Shown here piece by piece: positions 40,159 through 48,314 of a stretch of DNA of 50,043 nt (the stretch's first letter is position 1; every line of letters begins with the position of its first letter). The position numbers and the translations under genes are program-made. Location: positions 1-50,043 of the forward strand of contig URXS01000004.1 of assembly GCA_900551885.1 (NCBI GenBank), given 5' to 3'. Source of the DNA: an uncultured Oscillibacter sp. Its GTDB lineage: Bacteria; Bacillota; Clostridia; Oscillospirales; Oscillospiraceae. Under the pieces are notes generated by a model. It saw only the letters and a program-made list of their open reading frames with translations. It had not been told where the DNA came from and did no database searches.

Positions 40159-41766
40159 TTATCCTTCCGCCTCTTCCTTCTCCAGAGAAGCCTTCACAAA
40201 TCCATAGAACAGCGGATGGGGCCGGTCAGGGCGGCTCTTGAACTCCGGATGGAACTGGGCGCCCACGAACCAGGGATGGTCCGCCAGCTCCACGATCTCC
40301 ACCAGCCGACCGTCCGGGGACAGACCCGCCAGATTCATGCCCGCCTCCTGTAAGGCGGTGCGGTAATCGTTGTTGAACTCATAGCGGTGACGGTGGCGCT
40401 CGGAGATCTCATCAGCCCCGTACAGCTCCCGGCTGCGGCTGCCCGCCGCCAGGCGACAGGGATAGCGGCCCAGCCGCATGGTGCCACCCTTGTCCGTCAC
40501 ATTCACCTGGTCCGGCATCAGGTCGATGACCGGGTGTTTGGTCACGGCGAACTCAGAGGAGTTGGCGTCCTCCAGCCCCAGCACATGGCGAGCAAACTCC
40601 ACCACCGCCATCTGCATACCCAGGCAGATGCCGAAGTAGGGCACGCCGTGCTCCCGGGCATAGCGGCAGGCGGCGATCATGCCCTCGATGCCCCGGTCGC
40701 CGAAGCCACCGGGCACCAGTACGCCGCCGCAGCCGGCCAGGATCTCGCCGGCGTTTTCATCGTTCACGGTCTCGGAGTCTACCCACCGGATGTCCACCAC
40801 CGCGTCGTTGGCAGTGCCGGCGTGGCCCAGAGACTCCACCACGGAGAGATAGGCGTCGTGGAGCTGGGTGTACTTGCCCACCAGGGCAATGGTCACACGG
40901 CGCTCGGCCGCCAGCTCCCGCTTCACCATGGCCTTCCACTCCCGCAGGTCCGGCTGGTGGGTGATCAGGCCCAGCTTCCGGCATACCACCTCGTCCAGTC
41001 CCTCCTTGGCCATCAGCAGAGGCACCTCATAGAGGGTCCGGGCGGTGGTGTTCTGGATGACGCAGTCCGGCTCCACATTGCAGAACAGGGCGATCTTCCG
41101 GCGGATATCCGCCGTGATAGGAGCGTCGCACCGGCACACCAGAATGTCCGGCTGGATACCCAGAGACAGCAGCTCCTTCACCGAGTGCTGGGTGGGCTTG
41201 CTCTTCAACTCCCCGGAACCGGGGATCTGGACGATCAGAGGCACATGGATGAACACCACGTCACCCCTGGGCCGCTCCACAGCCACCTGGCGGATGGCCT
41301 CCAGGAAGGGCTGGGACTCGATGTCGCCCACGGTGCCGCCGATCTCGCTGATGACCACATCCACGTCATCTCCAGCCATGGAGTAGATGCGGTTTTTGAT
41401 CTCGTCGGTGATGTGGGGGATGATCTGCACCGTGGCACCCAGGTAGTCGCCCCGGCGCTCCCGGTTCAGCACAGACCAGTAGATCTTGCCGGAGGACACG
41501 GAGCTGTTGCCGTTCAGGTCCTCGTCCACAAACCGCTCATAGTGACCCAAGTCCAGGTCCGTCTCGGCGCCGTCCTCGGTCACGAACACCTCCCCGTGCT
41601 GGTAGGGGCTCATGGTTCCGGGGTCCACATTAATATAGGGGTCAAACTTCTGGTTGCGCACCCGGACACCCCGCTGCTTCAGCAGCCGCCCCAGAGATGC
41701 CGCGCAAATCCCCTTTCCCAAGCCGGACACCACGCCGCCGGTTACAAATACAAATTTTGTGGTCAT
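40159..41766 (-). CDS. pyrG: CTP synthase
   Basis: A 535-residue enzyme making CTP from UTP, ATP and glutamine. The N-terminal synthetase domain starts with VTGGVVSGLGKG, followed by FDPYINVDPGTMSP. The C-terminal glutaminase domain has the nucleophile in FGICLGMQ (about residue 380) and the late His-Glu pair in QFHPEF. The ATG at 41766 begins the family-standard MTTKFVFVTGG. A promoter at 41980-42009 leaves a leader of about 200 nt. Confidence 0.97.
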   Translation of the reverse strand: MTTKFVFVTGGVVSGLGKGICAASLGRLLKQRGVRVRNQKFDPYINVDPGTMSPYQHGEVFVTEDGAETDLDLGHYERFVDEDLNGNSSVSSGKIYWSVLNRERRGDYLGATVQIIPHITDEIKNRIYSMAGDDVDVVISEIGGTVGDIESQPFLEAIRQVAVERPRGDVVFIHVPLIVQIPGSGELKSKPTQHSVKELLSLGIQPDILVCRCDAPITADIRRKIALFCNVEPDCVIQNTTARTLYEVPLLMAKEGLDEVVCRKLGLITHQPDLREWKAMVKRELAAERRVTIALVGKYTQLHDAYLSVVESLGHAGTANDAVVDIRWVDSETVNDENAGEILAGCGGVLVPGGFGDRGIEGMIAACRYAREHGVPYFGICLGMQMAVVEFARHVLGLEDANSSEFAVTKHPVIDLMPDQVNVTDKGGTMRLGRYPCRLAAGSRSRELYGADEISERHRHRYEFNNDYRTALQEAGMNLAGLSPDGRLVEIVELADHPWFVGAQFHPEFKSRPDRPHPLFYGFVKASLEKEEAEG

Positions 41767-41975
41767 GCCACTTCCCTGCCTTTCCCAATCCGACGCTCTG
41801 TCTCCCATTTTACCCGGTTTTCCCACAAAAAAAGCGGCACCTGCGGACCCTATTGCGGCGAAAAGTCCCGGCCTTTTCGGGACGTTCGGCTGCGATCCAC
41901 GGTGTCGCTGTGTGTTCGATTGTGGTCCCGCGGCACCGCCGCGGACCGCCGCTCAAAGCGTTTCCAAAAATACTT
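41767..41975 (-). other. Structured pyrG leader
   Basis: No ORF is supported in this about 200-nt untranslated leader. It holds a GC-rich hairpin at 41924-41947 (GGTCC/GGACC ends), a 6-bp hairpin with a TTTT tail at 41865-41883 and a T7 run (minus strand) at 41827-41833. The layout could be an attenuator, but I could not identify a known riboswitch class. Confidence 0.4.
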
Positions 41976-41979
41976 TTCC

Positions 41980-42009
41980 ACTATATCACCGCCCCCGGCA
42001 AAAGTCAAC
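41980..42009 (-). promoter_or_regulatory. pyrG promoter
   Basis: On the minus strand TTGACT (42009-42004) and TATAGT (41985-41980) are 18 bp apart. Confidence 0.65.
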
Positions 42010-42039
42010 GGGACATTTTTCCCCCGGTTTATTTTGCGG

Positions 42040-42335
42040 CGGACTGGGAAACACGGAGCTGCTCTCTGGACCTGCCGTATCTGCGCCAATCCTGCCACAG
42101 CCGCGGGATTGGCCTGCCTTCCTGGCAGGCCATTGAAGCCCGGTACCCGGACACGGTGGTGGGGAAACCCATCACCGCATTTTGAAAAGCGGAACATCCG
42201 CTTCTACGTCAACAAGTATGCTTCAAAATCATGGGGTTTTTTATCCCCCACCACCGGGGCCCGGCGGTGCCGGAGGCCAACGGCATCGGCAGAGGCAATT
42301 ACTTCCGTTTTGAAAAAGAGCTGTCTCAGCGGTAA
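42040..42335 (+). pseudogene. Decayed GNAT acetyltransferase fragment
   Basis: Fragments of a GNAT N-acetyltransferase C-terminus are readable in two alternating frames. SRGIGLPSWQAIEARYPDT (the acetyl-CoA-binding RGIG turn) is followed by a TGA at 42183-42185. EKRNIRFYVNKY is in the next frame, and the first frame resumes with FKIMGFFIPHH and ends in NYFRFEKELSQR with TAA at 42333-42335. The order matches known small GNAT proteins. At least two frameshifts and one stop, plus the absent N-terminus, mark it as a remnant. Confidence 0.75.
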
Positions 42336-42416
42336 TGTTCAGGCGTACTTAGCCAGTTTATGGCAAAACAGGCGCTTTATAGAGATACGCGCTGCGGTTT
42401 TTGTAGAAAATGACGG

Positions 42417-42445
42417 TTGACTTTATCTCTTTAAAGCTATATATT
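42417..42445 (+). promoter_or_regulatory. Sigma-A promoter upstream of the leader ORF and trpX-like gene
   Basis: TTGACT (42417-42422) and TATATT (42440-42445) with a 17-bp spacer. This is the only good promoter found before the SBP1 gene. Confidence 0.75.
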
Positions 42446-42490
42446 GTAAAAGTAATTTGGAAGCAGCCGAAAGGCAGAGAGGAGTCCGCC

Positions 42491-42598
42491 ATGGGTCGTA
42501 TTGTTCGTTTTGCCGTCCAGAGCAACGCCCATTTCTCCTTTATGCAGGCCCGCTACGCGGGCCGCTATTACCGCGGGCAAAACTCCCGGACCGGCTGA
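42491..42598 (+). CDS. 35-codon ORF, possible leader peptide
   Basis: A short ORF with AGAGAGGAG 7 nt before the ATG and a sigma-A promoter 45 nt upstream. The product is basic and aromatic, with three Phe, three Tyr (one Tyr-Tyr pair late in ARYAGRYYRG) and six Arg. A GCCCGC/GCGGGC hairpin lies within its coding part near the Tyr codons, and a terminator hairpin (42633-42663) follows 34 nt after the stop. This layout fits a leader peptide controlling the downstream transporter. A free-standing microprotein is the alternative. Confidence 0.5.
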   Translation: MGRIVRFAVQSNAHFSFMQARYAGRYYRGQNSRTG

Positions 42599-42632
42599 AA
42601 CAGATACGGCGCTCCCCTACCATTGTATGAGA

Positions 42633-42668
42633 AGCGGCTCTGTTCCTCCGGGACGGAGCCGCTTTTTA
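42633..42668 (+). terminator. Terminator or attenuator before the first trpX-like gene
   Basis: An 8-bp outer stem (42633-42640 with 42656-42663), extended by an imperfect inner stem, followed by TTTTTATAA. It lies between the leader ORF and the SBP1 start at 42710, with no clear second promoter after it, so some readthrough or regulated antitermination is implied. Confidence 0.75.
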
Positions 42669-42709
42669 TAATTGTCTCTGCGATTCATTCAGAAAAGGAG
42701 AACATTGTG

Positions 42710-43735
42710 ATGAAAAAGAAACTGCTTGCCCTGTTGCTCGCCGCCATGATGACGCTGAGCCTGGCCGCCTGCGGCGGCGACACCGCCGATACCGGCGATA
42801 CCTCCGATGAAGCCGAGACCACCGACACCGATACCGGCGACGCCTCCGGTGCCACTTACACCATCGGTATCTGCCAGTTGGCTCCCCACGTGGCTCTGGA
42901 TGCTGCCACCGAGGGTTTCATCGACGCCGTGAACGAGGGTCTGGGCGCCGAGAACGTCAAGATCGACAACCAGAACGCTGCCGGTGACAGCCCCACCTGC
43001 TCCACCATTATCAACGGCTTCGTCTCCGCCGGTGTGGATCTGATTCTGGCCAACGCCACCGCTCCTCTGCAGACCGCTGCCGCCGCCACCTCCACCATTC
43101 CGGTGCTGGGCACCTCCGTCACCGAGTACGGTGTGGCTCTGGGCATTGACGGCTTCACCGGTACCGTGGGCACCAACGTCTCCGGCACCTCCGATCTGGC
43201 GCCTCTGGACGAGCAGGCTGCCATGGTGAAGGAGTGGTTCCCCGAGGCCAAGAACGTGGGATTGCTGTACTGCTCCGCCGAGGCTAACAGCCAGTATCAG
43301 GTGGACAACGTCCAGATCTACCTGGAGGAGCTGGGCTACACCTGCACCCAGTATCCCTTCTCTGACACCAACGACATGGCCTCCGTCACCCAGAAGGCCG
43401 CTGACAACAGCGATGTGATCTACGTCCCCACCGACAACACCTGCGCCAACAACACCGGTGTCATCGACAACATCTGCCGTCCCGCAGGCGTGCCCATCAT
43501 CGCCGGCGAGGAAGGCATCTGCGGCGGCTGCGGCGTGGCTACCCTGTCCATCAGCTACTATGACCTGGGCTACACCACCGGCCAGATGGCAGTGAAGATC
43601 CTCACTGGTGAGGCCGATGTATCCGAGATGCCCATCGAGTACGCTCCCCAGGTCACCAAGAAGTACAACGAGGCCATTTGCGCCGATCTGGGCCTGACCG
43701 TTCCCGACGGCTACGAGGCCATCGTCATCGAGTAA
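42710..43735 (+). CDS. ABC importer substrate-binding lipoprotein, TrpX-like (SBP1)
   Basis: A 341-residue lipoprotein of the ABC_sub_bind (TrpX/YqgE-type) family. Signal peptide and lipobox LSLAAC (Cys about residue 20), then an Asp/Thr-rich linker (to about 48), then a two-lobe periplasmic-binding-like fold beginning YTIGICQLAPHVALDAATEGF. AAAAGGAG lies 9 nt before the ATG at 42710. Characterised relatives bind aromatic amino acids (Trp/Tyr), but other ligands occur. Permease and ATPase genes follow. It is related to SBP2 at 46368 but strongly diverged, so the two systems likely differ in ligand. Confidence 0.9.
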   Translation: MKKKLLALLLAAMMTLSLAACGGDTADTGDTSDEAETTDTDTGDASGATYTIGICQLAPHVALDAATEGFIDAVNEGLGAENVKIDNQNAAGDSPTCSTIINGFVSAGVDLILANATAPLQTAAAATSTIPVLGTSVTEYGVALGIDGFTGTVGTNVSGTSDLAPLDEQAAMVKEWFPEAKNVGLLYCSAEANSQYQVDNVQIYLEELGYTCTQYPFSDTNDMASVTQKAADNSDVIYVPTDNTCANNTGVIDNICRPAGVPIIAGEEGICGGCGVATLSISYYDLGYTTGQMAVKILTGEADVSEMPIEYAPQVTKKYNEAICADLGLTVPDGYEAIVIE

Positions 43736-43756
43736 TTTTCCCCGTTTTTCCAGAGC

Positions 43757-43791
43757 CAACAGCGGAAAAGGGCTTTCCTTTTCCGCTGTTG
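43757..43791 (+). other. Hairpin between SBP1 and its permease gene
   Basis: A 15-bp perfect stem (43757-43771 and 43777-43791) with a 5-nt loop and no U-tract. As with dctP-dctQ, it probably keeps binding-protein mRNA more abundant than permease mRNA. Confidence 0.7.
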
Positions 43792-43844
43792 ACTGCTATA
43801 CTATTGAAGTCTATTACCATTTGCAACAGGGGGAACGCATCGAC

Positions 43845-44822
43845 ATGCTGAGCTTTATCAACGCGCTGCCAGGCGCCGTGTCCCAGGGCCTGATCTGGGG
43901 CATCATGGCCATTGGCGTCTACATCACCTACAAAATCCTGGATATCGCCGATCTGACGGTGGACGGCTCTTTCTGCACCGGCGCCGCCGTTTTCGTGATG
44001 CTCTACACCACGGGCACCAATCTGTGGCTGGCCATGCTGGCCTCCCTGGTGGCAGGCATGGCAGCAGGCCTGGCCACCGGACTGCTGCACACTTTCTGCG
44101 GCATTCCCGCCATTCTGGCCGGTATACTGACCCAGTTGGGCCTGTGGTCCATTAATATGGCCATTATGGATATGAAGGCCACGGTGGCCATCAACGTCAC
44201 GCAGCCGGAAATGCTGGACAAGCTGCTGGTGTCCCTCCGGTTCGTTCAGGACGCGGTCAACGGCACCCGGCCCTTCTACCGCCACCCCATCCTGGTGGTG
44301 GGCATCTTTACCCTAGTCCTGATCGCCCTGCTGTACTGGTTCTTCGGCACGGAACTGGGCGCCTCCCTGCGGGCCACCGGCTCCAACCAGAGTATGGCCC
44401 GGGCCCAGGGCATCAACACCAGCTTCACCAAGGTACTGGGTCTGATGATCTCCAACGGCCTGGTGGCCCTGTCCGGTGCGCTGCTGGCCCAGTACAACAG
44501 CGCCAGTGAGATCAACATGGGCCGGGGCGCCATCGTCATTGGCCTGGCCGCCGTCATCATCGGTGAGGTGGCCTTCTCCAAGGTGTTCCACAACTTTGCC
44601 CTGAAGCTGCTGGCAGTGTCCATCGGCGCCATTTTGTACTACATCGTCATCCAGGCGGTGCTGGCCATGGGCTTGAACGCCAACTACCTGAAGCTGCTCT
44701 CCGCCATTGTGGTGGCCGTGTTCCTGTCCATCCCCTACTGGAAGGGCAAATACGTTCACACCCGGGTGAAAACCGCGGCTCCGGAAGCCGGTGCCAAGAT
44801 GGGAGGAGACCGCAATGCTTGA
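43845..44822 (+). CDS. ABC importer permease, TrpY-like (system 1)
   Basis: A 325-residue integral membrane protein with about eight to nine hydrophobic segments, of the branched-chain/TrpY permease type. Its start (GVYITYKILDIADLTVDGSF) is nearly the same as in the system 2 permease. A cytoplasmic loop, ASLRATGSNQSMARAQGI, is the coupling-helix region facing the ATPase. AGGGGGAA lies 9 nt before the ATG at 43845. It overlaps the ATPase start by 8 nt. Confidence 0.9.
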   Translation: MLSFINALPGAVSQGLIWGIMAIGVYITYKILDIADLTVDGSFCTGAAVFVMLYTTGTNLWLAMLASLVAGMAAGLATGLLHTFCGIPAILAGILTQLGLWSINMAIMDMKATVAINVTQPEMLDKLLVSLRFVQDAVNGTRPFYRHPILVVGIFTLVLIALLYWFFGTELGASLRATGSNQSMARAQGINTSFTKVLGLMISNGLVALSGALLAQYNSASEINMGRGAIVIGLAAVIIGEVAFSKVFHNFALKLLAVSIGAILYYIVIQAVLAMGLNANYLKLLSAIVVAVFLSIPYWKGKYVHTRVKTAAPEAGAKMGGDRNA

Positions 44823-45609
44823 GCTGAAAAATATCTACAAGACCTTCAACGCAGGCACCGTCAATGAAAAGCGGGCCCTGGCCGGGCTGAATCTGACCCT
44901 GAATGACGGCGATTTCGTCACCGTCATCGGCGGCAACGGTGCCGGTAAGTCCACCATGCTCAACGCCGTGGCCGGTACCTGGCCCGTGGACGCCGGGCAG
45001 ATCCTGATCGGCGGCACGGACGTGACCCACCTGCCGGAGTACAAGCGGGCCAAGTTCATCGGCCGGGTCTTTCAGGACCCCATGATGGGCACCGCACCCA
45101 CCATGCAGATCGAGGAGAATCTGGCCCTGGCCGCCCGTCGGGGGCAGAGCCGCGGGCTGCGCTGGGGCATCACCAAAACGGAGCGGGCCGACTACCGGGA
45201 GCTGCTGCGGGATCTGGACCTGGGGTTGGAGGACCGACTCACCAGCAAGGTGGGGCTCCTCTCCGGCGGCCAGCGCCAGGCGCTGACGCTGCTGATGGCC
45301 GCTCTGAAGCGGCCCAAGCTGCTGCTGCTGGATGAGCACACCGCCGCCCTGGACCCCAAGACGGCCGCCAAGGTGCTGGAGCTCAGTGACCGAATTGTGG
45401 AGGAAAACCATCTGACCACCATGATGGTGACTCACAACATGAAAGACGCCATTGCCCACGGCAACCGGCTGATCATGATGTACGAGGGCCGCATCGTCAT
45501 CGATGTAGCCGGGGAGGAGAAGAAAAAGCTGACAGTCCCCCAGCTTCTGGAGCTGTTCAGCAAGGTCAGCGGCAGCGACGAGGCCGACGACAAGATGCTC
45601 CTGTCCTGA
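44815..45609 (+). CDS. ABC importer ATPase, TrpZ-like (system 1)
   Basis: A 264-residue ATPase. Walker A is GGNGAGKST, the signature LLSGGQRQAL, Walker B is LLLDEHTAALDPKT and the switch His is in VTHNM. The DEHTAALDP form (His where most have Pro) is shared with the system 2 ATPase and is typical of this transporter family. The start overlaps the permease stop. The last 43 bp of the gene recur as a direct repeat at 45755-45797. Confidence 0.93.
   Translation: MLELKNIYKTFNAGTVNEKRALAGLNLTLNDGDFVTVIGGNGAGKSTMLNAVAGTWPVDAGQILIGGTDVTHLPEYKRAKFIGRVFQDPMMGTAPTMQIEENLALAARRGQSRGLRWGITKTERADYRELLRDLDLGLEDRLTSKVGLLSGGQRQALTLLMAALKRPKLLLLDEHTAALDPKTAAKVLELSDRIVEENHLTTMMVTHNMKDAIAHGNRLIMMYEGRIVIDVAGEEKKKLTVPQLLELFSKVSGSDEADDKMLLS
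45567..45609 (+). repeat. 43-bp direct repeat, copy 1 (end of the ATPase gene)
   Basis: The last 43 bp of the system 1 ATPase gene, including its stop codon, recur at 45755-45797 with one mismatch (G to A at the tenth residue-level position, Asp to Asn). Confidence 0.9.
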
Positions 45610-45684
45610 ACGCCGCTGACCTGGGCCCCGCACGGCGGGACGCGTGAACGCGCGTACAAGAGTTTTGCCGGAGGCAAAACCTTG

Positions 45685-45720
45685 GCCCGGAGGGAATTCA
45701 CTTCCCTCCGGGCTGTTTTA
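45685..45720 (+). terminator. Terminator after system 1
   Basis: A 12-bp stem (45685-45696 and 45702-45713) with a 5-nt loop and a TGTTTT tail. A smaller GTTTTGCC/GGCAAAAC hairpin lies just upstream (45662-45680). Confidence 0.85.
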
Positions 45721-45754
45721 ATCGGAAGGGCTCCCGGCCGTCCAGGCCGGGATA

Positions 45755-45797
45755 CAGCGGCAGCAACGAGGCCGACGACAAGATGCTCCTGTCCTGA
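45755..45797 (+). repeat. 43-bp direct repeat, copy 2 (orphan gene end)
   Basis: A near-identical copy of the ATPase 3' end, stop codon included, stands alone in non-coding DNA and is followed by its own terminator. It is the likely scar of a tandem duplication followed by deletion. Confidence 0.9.
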
Positions 45798-45810
45798 TGA
45801 TTTGCTTGCG

Positions 45811-45845
45811 CAGCCGGGGCCCTTTCGGGCCCCGGCTGTTTGCTT
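45811..45845 (+). terminator. Second terminator after the orphan repeat
   Basis: A perfect 12-bp stem (45811-45822 and 45827-45838) with a TTTC loop and a TTTGCTTTT tail. Confidence 0.88.
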
Positions 45846-45895
45846 TTACAATTCATCTCTTTACCGCGCTGACGGGGTTTTGTGTAAATTACCTC

Positions 45896-45925
45896 TTGAC
45901 AAGGAACGGCCACCCTGCGTATAAT
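45896..45925 (+). promoter_or_regulatory. Promoter of the T-box operon
   Basis: Perfect TTGACA (45896-45901) and perfect TATAAT (45920-45925), 18 bp apart; the transcript would start near 45932. Confidence 0.85.
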
Positions 45926-45931
45926 GCAAAT

Positions 45932-46207
45932 CAATCCGGTAAAACCTGTGAGCGAGAGAAGTAACCGGTCCGGTCACCTTTCAGAGAGCCGTGGATGGTG
46001 GAATCACGGCGGCGGACACTCCGGCGAATGGACTTGCGAGGGCAGAGCGAACGGGGCCACGGCCCTCAGTAGCGACTGACGGGAACCGCACCCGTTACCA
46101 TGGCGGCGCGTATGAAGTACGCGGAGTGAGGGGGCGCTATGCGCCAACTTGGGTGGTACCGCAGGATGTCAAGTCTTGTCCCAATCGTGGGACAGGGCTT
46201 TTTTCTT
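45932..46207 (+). ncRNA. T-box riboswitch, specifier UGG (tryptophan)
   Basis: A T-box leader of about 275 nt. Visible parts are the 5' AGTA (45958-45963 region) and 3' GAA of the specifier loop, the specifier triplet TGG at 46029-46031 followed by A, the AGAGAGCC apical element (45983-45990), and the T-box core GGGTGGTACCGC (46151-46162), which is the tRNA-acceptor bulge region. A 13-bp terminator (46171-46183 and 46188-46200) with a T6 tail closes it. Uncharged tRNA-Trp should stabilise the antiterminator and turn on the SBP2-FAH-permease-ATPase operon. The specifier call is by position in the loop, not by folding software. Confidence 0.9.
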
Positions 46208-46367
46208 TGCCCACCGTAGACCACCGCCCCCGGAAAGGAGTACAGCCTGATGAAGCAAGATACAAGACGATGGCGGCCCCGCCAGTGGAGACCGTATATT
46301 TAAAAAGGATTTTTCTTTTCGATCCCTTTCAAACATCTTACAATTATACTGATAAGGAGTGCACACC

Positions 46368-47384
46368 ATGAAGCATCTGAAGAAATTTGCCGCGGCCCTG
46401 CTGGCCCTGACCATGACTCTGTCCCTGGCCGCCTGCGGCGGCACTGATACCGCTGACGACACCGCTGATGATACTGCCGCCGAGGGCGAGACCACCATGT
46501 ACAAGATCGGCATCTCCCAGTACGGCGAGCACGCCTCTCTGGACAACTGCCGGGAGGGATTCCTCCAGGGTCTGGAGCAGGCCGGACTGGTGGAGGACGT
46601 AGACTATACGCTTCTTTATCAGAATGCCAGCTTTGACGACGCCACCGCCACCCAGATCGGCCAGACCTTCTCCGCCGCGGACGTGGACCTGATGGTGGGC
46701 ATCGCCACCCCCTCTGCCGTGGCCTGCTACGCCGCCGCCGAAGAAAAGAACATCCCTGTGATCTTCACCGCCATCACCGACCCTGTGGGCGCCCATCTGG
46801 ACTCCGGCAACATCACCGGAACCTCCGACGTGCTGCCGGTGGCCGGACAGTTGGAACTGATCCGGGCCTTGCAGCCCAATGCCACCACCATCGGCATCAT
46901 CTATATGACCAGCGAGTCCAACTCCGTCTACTCCATCGGTGTCTATGAGGAACTGGCCGCCGACTACGGTTTCACCATTGAGTCTGTGGGCGTCACCGCC
47001 CAGTCCGAGGTCACCCAGGCTGTGGACACTCTGATTGCCCGGGGTGTGGACTGCTTCTCCAATCTGACCGACAACACCGTGGTGGGTGTCCTGCCCGCCA
47101 TCCTGGAGAAAACCAACGAGGCCGGCATTCCCGTCTACGGCTCCGAAGTGGAGCAGGTGAAGCTGGGCTGTGTGGCCGGTGCCGGTCTGGATTATGTGAA
47201 ACTGGGCATTCAGACGGGCCTGATGGCCGCCAAGGTCCTCACCGGCGAGGCCACCTGCGAGGATCTGCCCTATGAGATCATCGAAAATTACGATCTGTAT
47301 ATCAACAGCGAGGCTCTGGACGCCATGGGCATCACAGTTCCCGACGAGGTAGCCCAGACGGCCGTGGAGGCCAACGCGGCCTGA
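46368..47384 (+). CDS. trpX: Tryptophan-type ABC importer binding lipoprotein, TrpX (SBP2)
   Basis: A 338-residue lipoprotein with lipobox LSLAAC (Cys about residue 24), a short acidic linker and an ABC_sub_bind fold starting YKIGISQYGEHASLDNCREGF. AAGGAG lies 8 nt before the ATG at 46368. It is the first gene under the UGG T-box, which strongly suggests tryptophan (or a precursor such as indole compounds or aromatic keto acids) as ligand. It differs from SBP1 in most ligand-facing loops. FAH, permease and ATPase genes follow. Confidence 0.9.
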   Translation: MKHLKKFAAALLALTMTLSLAACGGTDTADDTADDTAAEGETTMYKIGISQYGEHASLDNCREGFLQGLEQAGLVEDVDYTLLYQNASFDDATATQIGQTFSAADVDLMVGIATPSAVACYAAAEEKNIPVIFTAITDPVGAHLDSGNITGTSDVLPVAGQLELIRALQPNATTIGIIYMTSESNSVYSIGVYEELAADYGFTIESVGVTAQSEVTQAVDTLIARGVDCFSNLTDNTVVGVLPAILEKTNEAGIPVYGSEVEQVKLGCVAGAGLDYVKLGIQTGLMAAKVLTGEATCEDLPYEIIENYDLYINSEALDAMGITVPDEVAQTAVEANAA

Positions 47385-47419
47385 GCCGAATCGATTTCAC
47401 ACAGAAGGAGACGCGCATC

Positions 47420-48286
47420 ATGAAACTGCTCACCTACCGGCTGGACGGCGCTGAGGCCGTCGGCGCCCTGACGGGAGACGGGAAATCCGTCCTTCCCCTG
47501 CCCTATCCCGACATGAACACCCTGATCGAGACCGCCTCCCTCTCCGACCTGCGCTCCGCTGCCGACGCGGCGGAACGGGTTGGCGCGTCTGTGCCCCTGG
47601 AGAGGGTGGAACTGCTGGCCCCCATTCCCCGCCCCCGGCAGGATATGATCTGCCTGGGCATGAACTACCGGGACCACCTGGAAGAGGCCGCCCGCTATAA
47701 CGCCGATGCCTTCGAGAAGCAGAAGCCTGTGGCGGTATACTTCTCCAAGCGGGTGACGGAGGCCGTGGCCCCCGGCGGCGATATCCCCCGCCACGCCGAT
47801 CTGGTGGAACGGCTGGACTATGAATCCGAGCTGGCGGTGATTCTGGGCAAGACCGCCCGGGGCGTGAAAGCGGAGGATGCCGGGAACTACGTCTTCGGCT
47901 ACACCATCATCAACGATGTCTCCGCCCGGGACGTGCAGACCGGCCACAAGCAGTGGTACTTTGGCAAGAGCCTGGATGGCTTTACCCCCATGGGCCCCTG
48001 GATCGTCACCGCAGATGAGATCTCCTTCCCACCGGCACTGGACATCGGTTCCACCGTCAATGGCGAGGTGCGGCAGAAGTCCAACACGTCCTTGTTCCTC
48101 AACTCCATTCCGGACGTGCTGGAGGAGCTGAGCGCCGGCATGACGCTGCTGCCGGGCACCATCATCGCCACCGGTACTCCCGCCGGCGTGGGCATGGGGT
48201 TCGACCCGCCCAGGTTTTTAAAGGTAGGGGACGTGGTGGAGTGCACCATCCAGGGCATCGGCTCCATTCGCAACACCGTCCGCTGA
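47420..48286 (+). CDS. Fumarylacetoacetate-hydrolase-family protein
   Basis: A 288-residue FAH-family protein, length typical of the FahA/YcgM/HpaG-like group. CLGMNYRDHLEE starts the catalytic domain, the metal ligands are Glu-x-Glu in DYESELAVILG and Asp in NDVSARD, and GTPAGVGMG is the conserved late loop. The family hydrolyses or decarboxylates beta-diketo or keto acids. It lies inside the tryptophan T-box operon between the binding protein and the permease, 35 nt after trpX. Its role there is unexplained: perhaps processing of an imported aromatic keto acid or detoxifying a side product. Confidence 0.9.
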   Translation: MKLLTYRLDGAEAVGALTGDGKSVLPLPYPDMNTLIETASLSDLRSAADAAERVGASVPLERVELLAPIPRPRQDMICLGMNYRDHLEEAARYNADAFEKQKPVAVYFSKRVTEAVAPGGDIPRHADLVERLDYESELAVILGKTARGVKAEDAGNYVFGYTIINDVSARDVQTGHKQWYFGKSLDGFTPMGPWIVTADEISFPPALDIGSTVNGEVRQKSNTSLFLNSIPDVLEELSAGMTLLPGTIIATGTPAGVGMGFDPPRFLKVGDVVECTIQGIGSIRNTVR

Positions 48287-48314
48287 GGCGGACCATTTGA
48301 GGAGGCACATTTCC

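Noticed and set aside
40387..42420. 677-codon plus-strand open frame over pyrG
   Set aside because: Shadow of pyrG that happens to run into the GNAT remnant; only the last part has any homology-like content.
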